Shown piece by piece: positions 20,914 to 29,499 of a stretch of DNA of 40,000 nt. Below the pieces are notes generated by a model. It saw nothing but the letters and a program-made list of their open reading frames with translations. It did not search any database and was not told the origin of the DNA. The stretch lies in the NCBI GenBank assembly GCA_963575745.1, contig CAUYUJ010017844.1:120001-160000 (forward strand), given 5' to 3'. Position 1 is the first letter of the stretch. Every line of letters begins with the position of its first letter. The stretch comes from Prorocentrum cordatum. Taxonomy: Eukaryota; Sar; Dinophyceae; Prorocentrales; Prorocentraceae. The position numbers were made by a program, and so were the translations under genes.

Positions 20914-21133
20914 GCGTTGTCGAAGTCGACCGCAGCTGGTCGCCCTCCTGACTTGTTCTGTAGACCACGAGATCCCCTAGCCAGCGGGGCGGGGCAGGCA
21001 AAGATGGCTCGGCTGGCTGTGCCAGGGAGCCTATGCTTGCCCTTGCCTTGTCGGCTTAGCCGGTGGGACCATCGTGACCAGATTGCCAAAAGGCGAATGA
21101 GCATCAGCAAGAGAAGGGAGAGATATGTGACGA

Positions 21134-21675
21134 TCATCTTGGCACTGGCCCATAGTACGCCAGTGCCCGGCCATCGCCACAGATGATCTGGAGTGTTCTT
21201 CGCGAACCAACAGTCTTTGCCTCGTTAGCAAGCTCCTGTCTCGGTGAACGCCCTACATGGTTTATCTTTCCCCTTTCCTCTACCCTTGCCTTTGTTATGT
21301 CCGCGGCCTTTGCTCGATCCCCTGCATCTCGGGGTCTCGCCTGGTGCAGCGCCACCAGCGTTCGCAGCAACAGAATCGGCTTGCCTAGAAGTTCTCTGAT
21401 AGCCCAAGGACTTGCTGGCTTTGAGCTGCGCTTCGTCATACTTATCGCGTTTGATTTGCTCAGCCCCAGACAAGCCTGCGCGCCGCTTATAGCACCCACT
21501 CTGAGGGCCCTTGCAGCTGCGAGGATCTGGCGACCATGCGTAGCACGCCCTCTTGTTTTGGCGTTCTCGCGAGACCTCCGACTGACTTCTCGTCCGCGAC
21601 TGCGTCGCATTCGAGAGGCCGAATTTCTTCGATGAAGTCGAGGAGCGAGGCCAGTCCTTTCCTTTCGGGCCTCAA
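21134..21675 (-). pseudogene. Gag C-terminal region with CCCH-like zinc finger
   Basis: Successive frames give LLDFIEEIRPLECDAVADEK (21487-21675) and SGAEQIKRDKYDEAQLKASK, then a basic GRGHNKGKGRGKGKDKPC run (21225-21473). The finger reads CRAFTETGAC, a stop codon, then RGKDCWFAKNTPDH; it resembles a CCCH nucleic-acid-binding finger, with the usual final His position occupied by Lys. Basic stretch plus finger is the expected RNA-binding end of Gag. A long alternative frame at 21134-21862 is Arg-rich and looks like a shadow. Confidence 0.5.
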
Positions 21676-21883
21676 CTACCAGACCTCTCGTTCCTGCCTC
21701 TGCGATCATTCTTTCCGCCGGCAGCTCTGTTATCACCGCCCGCCCCCGGCTGCGCCGGCGCGGCAGGTGTCCTGGACTTCTTGCGATTATGGGGGCAACC
21801 TTGCCCCGCTTCATGTCATCCGACGGTTCCCCGCCACCGTGCAATTCTTGGCACCGCCCCATCCAGTCGCTATAGAAGTGGCA

Positions 21884-22636
21884 CTAGTCTTGGTTGTGCT
21901 TCTGTCGATCAATGGTCAGTTTCAAAAGGTCGCGGCATATCCACTGTTGGCCACTCTCCGATCTAACAGAACACCAAACGCATATTGCTCGTATCATTTC
22001 TCGGCCCGTTAGGAGATGTCCCTCTATGTGGCACGAGGGCTCCATGCGATTGAATTGTGAAAGGAAGTGAGTATGCTGTACCGACAGACGTTGGTTGCGC
22101 TCCACCATTGTAAACTTCTCAAGGAAATTTGCAGCGATCATCAGATCAAAGCGCACCAATGCCCCGGAGTCTCTAAGGTTTTCCTTGGGAGCATTCGGTT
22201 CCATGGCTTCAGCGACCCACGTCTGTGCCGCGTGCGCATCATGCCATGGTCCAGCTACCGCCGTCATGCAATGTTGCTGCCATTCTCGGAGTGTCTGGAC
22301 GCTCGGTGTGTCAAGCAAGTTTAGTTCTTCGTCGCTACCAAAACTCCTCAAATTTACGTAAATTTGATTAGCGTTGGACGGCCGCCAGGACGGATCGCCG
22401 CGGCCATTCGGCCCCCCGCCGCCGTCTCCGTCTGGATCGCCGTCGCCACCAGGTCCCCCTGGAGGGCCTTCAGGTGGCTTGGGCGCATCCGTTTCACCAA
22501 ACTGTAGCGCCGCGATCATGCCTGTGCTGGGGGCTGCACTCTGATCATCTCTCTGATCGTCGCCGTGGCCTCCCGGGCCCCCACCTCCTTCGCCGGCGAC
22601 GGCTGGGCCGATGGTGAAAGGGAGGTGCCCAGGCAA
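21884..22636 (-). pseudogene. Gag capsid-like region
   Basis: A 250-codon open stretch. It begins with a Gly/Pro/Asp-rich leader, then NQIYVNLRSFGSDEELNLL, TLREWQQHCMTAVAGPWHDA and a helical part with RDSGALVRFDLMIAANFLEK, LSVQHTHFLSQFNRMEPSCH and QWICRDLLKLTIDRQKHNQD. The position upstream of the finger and protease and the helical character fit a capsid domain; direct sequence similarity to known Gag is not evident to me. Confidence 0.5.
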
Positions 22637-22646
22637 GTCGAGATTG

Positions 22647-23309
22647 TTAGGAGGCTCCGATATCTGGCATGGAAATGGACATTTCCAGGAGTCGTTCCTT
22701 GGGCGCCCCCCCGCGCCGAACCTTCACTCGCTCCAACGGACTTCTCGACAGCCGGTCCAGGAATGAAATGCGATGTCGCGAGAGTAAGCGTTGGCATTGA
22801 CGATCGGAATCTGATGAAAATCCGACTTTTCTGATTTGAATACTGGCATTCCCGTAAAATCGGCAAGATTGCTCATCGGCGTTCGGGTTCAACATCCTTA
22901 AGCGAGGCCGAGTGCCTCGGTGCCGTTTCATCGGGATCAGTGTTTGCCCGCTGAGTATCAGGTATGCTCGGGGTTCTTGCCTTTTCTCGCGACCACCCTG
23001 TTGCCCCAACGTTTTCCTCCAAGCGCATTCATCACAACGCTTGGTGCCCATGTCCAGATGACCTCTACACGCGCGCTTCAAACAACCCCTGCATACTTCG
23101 GTCGAAGGTTTTGCACATATGTGACGGATCTGACTCGGAGCGCCTCTTCGCGCTTGAGCTTGCGCGGCGCCAGGCTTCCTAATGGGGCGAGCAGCGGTCG
23201 GGCGAGGAGGCGGCTCAACGTGAGTCGGCTGTGCCGGCGTTGAGTCGACCTCTTCACTGGGGCCAACTTCCACTGGCGAAGCCGCAGTCATAGACCCTAC
23301 TGTTGGCAA
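22647..23309 (-). pseudogene. Pre-Gag segment with Cys/His cluster
   Basis: Contains a Pro/Ala leader (hairpin with CTCAACG/CGTTGAG arms at 23214-23244 encoding TPAQPTHV). A cluster EVCRGCLKRACRGHLDMGTK followed by RCDEC holds five Cys and one His with zinc-like spacing. The rest is Arg/Ser-rich. Gag-associated proteins often bind nucleic acid through such clusters; function here is inference. Confidence 0.4.
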
Positions 23310-24136
23310 AGATTACGTCGCGAGTTGCCCGGATAACCGAACCCTGCCCCGCGGTATCTTTGCCCATCCGGCGTTGCTCAACGTCAGACCTTAACCTCCT
23401 GTTTTCCTCGCTCGCGGCCCGAGTGGCATTGTTTCTTATATGTTCATCTGCGCGCCCCTTCAGACGGCCCCAGGCAGCGGCCATTCCTTTCTGGCCCTCA
23501 TCTCTAGTTACCTGGGCCCTCTGTTATTGTTCTCGAAGGGCCCGCAGGAATTCGGCCTCGAGTCTAGCAGCTTCAAATTGATTGCGGAGCTCCTGATTTT
23601 TCTCGCGCTGCTTGTTATCGGGCTTATTTCTCTCCTCCCCTCCTCGCTGCATCAGCCTTTTCTCTGCATTCAGCCTCCTCCCTCTCAGCCTTCTGCAGAG
23701 CGTCTGACGCCAGATGTTCAGCTTTTCTCTGGGTTCTCAATATTTCAATCTCCTCTTGAGCAAGGCGCCGCTGAGCTTCGTCAGTAACCCCTGCTACGTT
23801 GGCCTCAGCATGCTGCATCAGTTTCTGCGCAGATTTCACAGCGATGTTTTCCCATGCTCCATATTTTTGTGCAATTGCTTGTCTCTCAGCCTCGGCAACG
23901 GCGAGCATTCGTTGAGCCTCTTCGGCGGCCTTCATATTTTCCTGCGCCTCAGAAATGACATGTTGCATATGTGCGCTCGCAGCCCTCAGCTGTTCCCGAC
24001 CCTGTCTATTTCTTTCCGCCAGCTCTTGATGATAGCACGCAATGCGATGGCAACTGTGCTCTTCCATCGCGATGCACTCCTCACGAAGCCATGCCATACT
24101 ACATTCGGGGTCAACATTCGAAACTTGGGAGCGCAC
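23254..24136 (-). pseudogene. Pre-Gag coiled-coil segment
   Basis: The frame 23624-24136 is a nearly uninterrupted Ala/Glu/Gln/Lys/Arg helix: QELAERNRQGREQLRAASAH, AQENMKAAEEAQRMLAVAEA, EAQRRLAQEEIEILRTQRKA, EREEAECREKADAARRGG. In another frame (23254-23484) it continues as IRNNATRAASEENRRLRSDV. Charged heptad-like spacing points to a long coiled coil, likely for multimerisation. Such a segment is not standard in copia Gag. Confidence 0.5.
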
Positions 24137-24145
24137 TGGCCATCG

Positions 24146-25146
24146 TCATGAAGCCCCCGGATTCTCCGACCGAGCGGGGCGCGGTGGCCCGGCGTTCCAG
24201 CGGCCCCCCCGCATCGAGAAGCTGCCGGTGGTTCTGTTTGATGACATCCGCGGCGATTCAAAAGCATTAAACCCTCTGGAACTGGAACGTCCAGCCCTGG
24301 GGGCCAAACTGGAACGCCCCCTTTCACTGCTGGGGGTAGGCGCGCGCTGTTCTCTTGTTCTTACACTTCTCTTGACGATGCCAACGTCCATGCTCTGTGC
24401 CGCTTTCGCCCTGCATTGCGAGCTCATCAAGTTCTGGCACCCTGTCCCTCTTAGTCCTGGGCAGTGAGAAATCTGGTCTGTAGAAGCCCTGCAATAAGGG
24501 CGAGGTATTCAAGTCATCGTTCTCAGCCTTCGGTTTCTTCGTCAATGGACGGGGAGTCACGCCTGTAGTTTCTCGCGCATTCCTCACTGCACGCACGGCG
24601 TCGGGGTAGCTCGACATCGGCTGCGCCGACGAGCATCCACCTTGGTCTGGGCTTCCTCCGCCTTCGAGATCATCGTCCGAATCAAGAATGGCCTTCTGGC
24701 TGGCCTCAACCGCGACATGGTCAATCGTCGCGCTCACTAACGGGTCTGCGCCCGAGGCGAGCCCGACGCGCCGGTCGGGGGGGGGTCGAGATGATGCGAT
24801 GGACCAGGCGAGGTGTAGAATCGGGCATTCTCGTCGCGTTCTTTTCTATCGAGTGAGAGCTATCCCCTTCAGATTGTAAATCGCTCATATCCTCACTCTG
24901 CCCATGCAGCGCGCACTGCGCCGCGCGCCCTGCGCCCAGGCCTTCGGCGCCCGACATTTCGACGGGGGTGAGATTCAACAATTGTTCCATCTCAAGGTCG
25001 ATTTCAATCGATGGCTGAAAACCAGGGTGCGCCGACACCAACTCAGATGGTCCCTCGGCGGATGTTTTGGCTGTGCCATACGTTCCGCCTGAGGATGGCT
25101 CTCTGGATCTGGTCACCGAATCAACCGATGAATCCCCTTCTGCCAA
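24146..25146 (-). pseudogene. Polyprotein N-terminal charged leader, three frames
   Basis: Probable start of the main reading frame: AEGDSSVDSVTRSREPSSGG and PSIEIDLEMEQLLNLTPVEM (24721-25146). A frameshift then leads to AILDSDDDLEGGGSPDQGG (24324-24737), and another to QSMDVGIVKRSVRTREQRAP (24146-24430). It is acidic then basic, mostly unstructured, and lies about 180 bases inside the 5' LTR. A hairpin with GCTCG/CGAGC arms (24609-24634) encodes SSAQPMSS. Confidence 0.4.
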
Positions 25147-25317
25147 GTCAAACGCAGTCTATGATGCTTTCTTTCTGGGAAGGTTGAAAAGGATTTTGTC
25201 GCCTCGTTGAGGCGCCTATACTTCCGTTGCGCTAGGAAGGGCATCGGTCTTCTGTTCGTCCGAGCGCTCCTTCTTGCGATCCCATTCTCTGCGAAGCTAA
25301 CGGCTGAGCCGTCGCTT

Positions 25318-25330
25318 CGGCTGATAACCA
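25318..25330 (-). other. Primer-binding-like site next to 5' LTR
   Basis: On the minus strand TGGTTATCAGCCG starts directly at the inner edge of the 5' LTR. TGG is the complement of a tRNA CCA end, and TGGT-ATCAG strongly resembles the initiator-Met primer-binding site of many copia elements (TGGTATCAG), with one extra T. It fixes the transcription direction of the element as minus. A hairpin of the dispersed family (arms CGAAG/CTTCG, 25292-25319) ends right at this site. Confidence 0.65.
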
Positions 25331-25643
25331 GTCTTTTGTCTAGATATTCCGAATCCCTACAAGATGTTCCGATAATATAGCATGGCCAGTGGGCTCCGCA
25401 GATGACATGGGGGAAATGGGATAACGCCGTCAGCCATACACTGAGGTAACACTGAAGGGAGGAGGCCCCCTCGCCGGCCGACGCACGCGCGCGCGCCGCA
25501 GGCTCGCTCCTTTCCCGTTTCCCTAGAGCCAAAGTAGTATAGCTGCGGAAGCAGAAGTAGTCAGTCAGCACGACAGGCAGTGCGCGCAAGGAAAGAGAGC
25601 AGGCAGGGCGAATTATTGGCGGTGCGGAAGGGGCGCATTGACT
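25331..25643 (-). repeat. 5' LTR (right copy)
   Basis: Gap-free partner of 3361-3673 at an offset of 21970. The block from about 25511 to 25620 is nearly identical between copies, while about 25391-25450 has diverged most (12 of 60 positions). Homology stops sharply at 25643 on the outer side and at the primer-binding site on the inner side. Confidence 0.9.
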
Positions 25644-25970
25644 TCAATCGCTACTCCTCCGAATGACGCACGCTGAAGCCCGGAAGCGTTACTCAACTGC
25701 TGCTCTCGCCAAGAGTATCCGCGCACTGCCTCGAAAACTCCAAGTGCAGCACGCACGTGCGGGTTGGTGCAATCGATCTTGAAACCAATGGCCGCATCGC
25801 CTCTTTTTTCTCTCGAGCGATTGCGTCTTTTCTTGTCAGAGTCCTCTGGCCTCGTGCAACAAAAAACGCAATGGCTGGCACGCGCCGATACGTTGCTGCA
25901 AACACTCTGCTGTTTGCCAATCGTTGTTTTCAGAAACCGCACAAACCGTTTCTGAGATCAGTCGCGTGAT
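25644..25970. other. Right flank of the LTR element, no assignable gene
   Basis: A minus-strand open frame (up to 25942) reads HCVFCCTRPEDSDKKRRNRS and FKIDCTNPHVRAALGVFEAV and runs into the LTR. I do not recognise it; it could be a fragment of the locus into which the element inserted. Confidence 0.35.
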
Positions 25971-25974
25971 AGCG

Positions 25975-26085
25975 AAGCGATTTCTAAATTAAGAAGAAGA
26001 AGAATCATAATACGAATAGTTATGGAATGCTTATTAATAATATCATGATTGCACGCTCGATTATTTAATTGCTTGTCAAAGATGG
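25975..26085. other. AT-rich island
   Basis: Unlike its GC-rich surroundings, this stretch is rich in AATTAAG, AAGAAG, TTATTAATAATATC and ATTATTTAATTG words. No gene or clear signal is seen. It may be a remnant of another repeat end or of a regulatory or intergenic segment. Confidence 0.5.
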
Positions 26086-26129
26086 CGATCGGGGGCCATG
26101 CCCCGCGCAGCGCGTCGGCTCCGATGCCA

Positions 26130-28115
26130 GCGCTCAGTCAGGATCAGGATGCTCCCACCTGCCGCGAGGCTTCCTAGGGGTCCTTCGCGGACGCGCTTCC
26201 CTTGCACTGAACGGCGGCGCAGGAGCACGAGAGATCATTCGAACACGAGCGAAACGATCAAAAGACCAGGCAACGACCAGAGAAAGGTGGCGGCGGCCAG
26301 TGACGCATAAGCGCGCCTCAAACACCTGCTCGGGCGACCCACGGCACGCCAAACGTTGGGCATTATGGGCGGCCAAGAAAAAGTCGAAACAAGCAGCACG
26401 TTACAGACAGGCGGGCAAATTGTCAAAGAGGAAAACGAGACACGAGGGAAACCAATGGGGGTTCACGGGTAGCTGAACACAACGTTCGGGACCAATCCAT
26501 CACTCACACATGATCAAACGAAGACACTGAAAATAGTGACGAATGGAATCGAGGCCGGCGCCATCTCCGAGGCACGCACATCCAAAAAGACAGCCGGCGG
26601 CAGATTAGCGAAAACGAGCAGAAGAGTTGATAGCTCCAATCAACAATCGGAACGGAGCCACTCGAATATACACCGAGGACGCGTTGCATATATTCTTGAT
26701 CGTCTTGCACACCTTTTGGCTATGCGCGGGTTCAGCTTCAGTCCAAAAATAACGTGCACGTGTTCGCAGGGTGCCTCGAACAGGTTCCGAAAGCTTTTGG
26801 TAAGAAACCTGTGCAGTTTAGCCTGGAGAGAGGACGGCAAGGGCGAGATACCAGAGGTTAAGCCAAAGTACCATTCACGAAGACTCCGAAGGTATCCAAT
26901 AAACGACATCCGATGCCAACCACGGAGCCACCTATAGGGAATGTGTTCAAAATCATCACAGGCCTGATCGATCCCCTCCCGGGCCCCAGGGACAGACGCA
27001 AGCTTGATGAGAAACCTGAGAGAGGCGGCCTTCGCGACAGCGCTGATCTCGACGAACTTGGTACCAAAACCTCTGGCCTTCAGCTTTGGTAGCGATGATG
27101 TACCAGATAACATTACGTGTGCCCCTGGTAAATAGCAAGACGCTGTCTCTGTATTTCTGGACCAGGACCTTATGCTGAAGGCGAAGTAACAGCATGGAAC
27201 CACACATAGGCTGAAAGGGTACAGCAGACAGGGCCAACCCTGACCCAACTGGCGAATATGGTGCACCCGTTCCAAAAAACAAGGAGAATCGCCGGCCAAA
27301 CATTGCAATGAGCACCAAGATCAATCGGGATCCCCCAAGAAACGACCTGTGTGTTGTTGATGGGGCGCACCATAGCTTGCCAAGGCGGCCATGACATGAG
27401 ACTCCTCGTTACTGCCACAAAGTATGATCTGGCACCTCTTGAAATTGAGCTTCAAATTCGCGATGTCAGCCAACGTAGACAGTGCCAGCATGACACGACC
27501 GAAGTCAGCCAAGACACTCACCTGTCCAAAGAGGAAGTTATCCACATATACGAGATTCAATCAATATTTCGAGAGCCCTTGTGCCTAATCCATCGGAGGG
27601 TGGATCAACTGCCAGTACGAAAAAAAAAGGTACATGGAGGCTGGACAGCCTTGTTTAACACCCGATTCGATAGATATGAGATCAAATTGTGACCCCCAAG
27701 GCAGATGATCCCCGCATTGTCTTCAGACATGAGCTTGGAAAACTGGACAGTGTGGCTGCTGATGCCCATGGTGGTAACGACGAAGAAGAGCCACGTCTGT
27801 GCGAGTCTGGGGAAAAAAGGCGAAATCGGTGAGGAAGAGGAACGAGTGTGGGTCATCGCGCATGTGCCTGGCCAGGCCCCGAGCCTCAGCACGAACAACA
27901 CTAGATAACATGCCCCTCCCCACCACACATGTGTGCCCTTCCCCCACCATCTGTTTCGCAATACCGATACAAAGGCGAGAACATGCATTGGCCAGAAGCT
28001 TGATGCCCGTGTTACTCATAAAGAGGGGCCGAGTGCATGCAGAAGAACGATCAACACTGGCGACAGGTCGGTCATCAAGGTCCGTGCCCTTGGGTAAAAA
28101 ATACTCGGAGGCTCA
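26130..28115 (-). pseudogene. Decayed non-LTR (LINE) reverse transcriptase
   Basis: Reading on the minus strand from 28110: EYFLPKGTDLDDRPVASVDR, then TRPLFMSNTGIKLLANACSR (the RPLS-SNTD region of LINE reverse transcriptases), DDPHSFLFLTDFAFFPQ (motif A Asp), then after frameshifts LVYVDNFLFGQVSVLADF (27537-27548 is YVDN where FADD/YVDD is expected) and LADIANLKLNFKRCQIILCG. Downstream, LKARGFGTKFVEISAVAKAA, SLRFLIKLASVPGAREG and a possible DSIRHYFQC zinc-like end (about 26540) match the C-terminal part of dinoflagellate LINEs as I remember them. It is 5'-truncated and has multiple frameshifts and stops. Confidence 0.7.
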
Positions 28116-28170
28116 CATGCATATCTGGCGGTAACGTTGAACACAAGCTTTTTCTTGGGCCGAGACCTCG

Positions 28171-28790
28171 GCAGAACGAGCAGGTGGGAATGGACAACGT
28201 TCGCGGCAAAACCGACAGCGAATCCTGCTCAAAATGGACCAGAAAGGCTATCGGTATTCGTATCCATTATGTCTTTCCCCATTTCGATCGCACCGGTCCT
28301 CCTCATTCCACGTCCTTGGCAGAACGAGCCGGTGGGAATGGACAACGTTCGCGGCAACACCGACAGCGGATTTGATTCAAAATGGGTAAGAACTAAGGTC
28401 GGCATTCGTGCCTATGTTTTCCCTTCCGTCACCATTTCGATCGCACCGGTCCTCCTCCTCCTCCCACGTCCTTGGCAAAACGAGCTGGTGGGAATGGACA
28501 ACGTCCTGGGCAACACCCACAGCGAATCCGCTTCAAAATGGGTGAGAAGTACTTTCGGTATTCGTCCCCAATTTTCCGTCCCCAATTCGATCGCACCGGT
28601 CCTCCTCCTCCCACGTCCTTGGCAGGACGAGCTGGTGGGAATGAATTGACAACGTCCCGGGCAACACCGACAGCGAATCCAGTTCAAAATGGGCGAGAAT
28701 TGCTGTCAGCATTCGTCCCCAATCTTCCCGTCCCCATTTCGATCGCACCCGTCCTCATTTTCGTCCCGTCTTCATTGTCGGCAGAACGAG
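28171..28790. repeat. ~150-bp tandem repeat, four units
   Basis: Units begin GCAGAACGAGC (or close variants) at 28171, 28319, 28475 and 28622, spaced 147 to 157 bases. Each holds GGTGGGAATG, CACCGACAGCGAATCC and TTTCGATCGCACCGGTCCTC words. The last unit diverges into GC-rich sequence. Length changes between units break any reading frame, so it is not a protein repeat. Confidence 0.85.
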
Positions 28791-28899
28791 CCCGTGGGCC
28801 CACCGGCGCGCGGGAGAGCACGGGGGCCTTCTGCCCGAGCACGTCCGCCTTGAGGTCGAGGTCCTGGCCAGCTCAGCCCACGGGGCTCGAAGAGCGCGA

Positions 28900-29035
28900 G
28901 AGCGACAGCCAGGAGAGGGCTCCAAGAGCGTTCCAGGAGGCAAACAGAGGACCAAGGGGCCACGCCCCAAGGCTCGAAGAGGGCTCTAAGAAACCTCCAA
29001 GGGGGCTCCAAGAGACCTCCAAGAAAAACCTACAT
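28900..29035. repeat. Short CCAAGAG-type array
   Basis: GGCTCCAAGAG, CCTCCAAGGGGGCTCCAAGAG-like words (broken here to stay short) form a small member of the same degenerate family as 590-2390, in reverse orientation. It abuts the second foldback element. Confidence 0.55.
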
Positions 29036-29050
29036 TGTCCTTACGTTCTT

Positions 29051-29250
29051 CGAAGATCGCGCCGCATTGCCAATGCATCGCCGTTGCATCGCCAATGCAT
29101 CAGCGATGCACCAGCGACGCCACCGATGCATGGGCGCCGTCGGCGTGGAGAGAAAATCGGGCTCCGCATCGAACCGCATCGCCGATGCATCGGCGATGCG
29201 CCGCGATCCTCCGACCCCATGTGCTCGGACCCCACCTGGGAGGCCTGTCA
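29051..29250. mobile_element. Foldback element, copy 2, left end truncated
   Basis: The interior GATGCATCGGCGATG words, the ATCGGGCTCC core and the right terminal repeat (GATCCTCCGACCCCAT through GGGAGGCCT) match the element at 857-1084. The left terminal repeat is missing except for GATCGCGCC. Inserted or retained next to a short CCAAGAG array, as copy 1 is. Confidence 0.7.
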
Positions 29251-29499
29251 CACAGCACCACGATGATCTGACTCCCCTCGGCCCCGTTCCAACCCAAACC
29301 TCCAACACATTTTTGTTACGGACTCAGGAAAACAGGTAAGTCCTCATACAGTGCTCAGACGCCGCTCTGGCGCCAAACGGGGCGCGCGGCGGAGCCTCAG
29401 CTCCATGTCTCTTCTCGCAGCACACAGCTGAAATCATTCGGCACATATATTTCGCACGATGTCTGCGGCAGGGGTGAGTCTTTCTCGCAGGATGCGTGG
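29251..29499. other. No gene seen, 3' side of the intact gene
   Basis: Non-repetitive sequence after the stop codon of the minus-strand gene. No poly(A) tract is visible on the minus strand. TTCTCGCAG occurs at about 29412 and TTTCTCGCAG at about 29481. Confidence 0.35.

Larger units (their letters stand above)
3361..25643 (-). mobile_element. Giant (~22.3 kb) Ty1/copia-type LTR retrotransposon, decayed
   Basis: Two direct 313-bp LTRs (3361-3673 and 25331-25643) bound a minus-strand coding region. Its order is Gag, protease, integrase, reverse transcriptase, RNase H, which is the Pseudoviridae/copia order (integrase before reverse transcriptase). Typical copia elements are about 5 to 9 kb. 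The excess lies in about 2.5 kb before Gag and about 11.6 kb between RNase H and the 3' LTR. The first part of that tail is methyltransferase-like; the rest is unassigned. Frameshifts and stops occur every few hundred bases, so this copy is not functional. Hand count of LTR differences is about 33 of 313, which implies an old insertion. No matching 5-bp target duplication was found. The left part being a second element nested inside is an alternative, but I saw no additional LTR pair. Confidence 0.85.

Noticed and set aside
3353-25648. Target-site duplication of the LTR retrotransposon
   Set aside because: Neither the outermost LTR ends nor the internal TG...CA ends are flanked by matching 4-6 bp repeats.
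26069-26476. Plus-strand 135-codon basic protein
   Set aside because: It overlaps the minus-strand LINE tail, has no domain and an atypical composition; likely a shadow frame.
29325-29345. Splice-donor-like CAGGTAAGTCC on the plus strand
   Set aside because: No plus-strand exon or acceptor can be supported nearby, and dinoflagellate introns are often non-canonical, so one match is not evidence.
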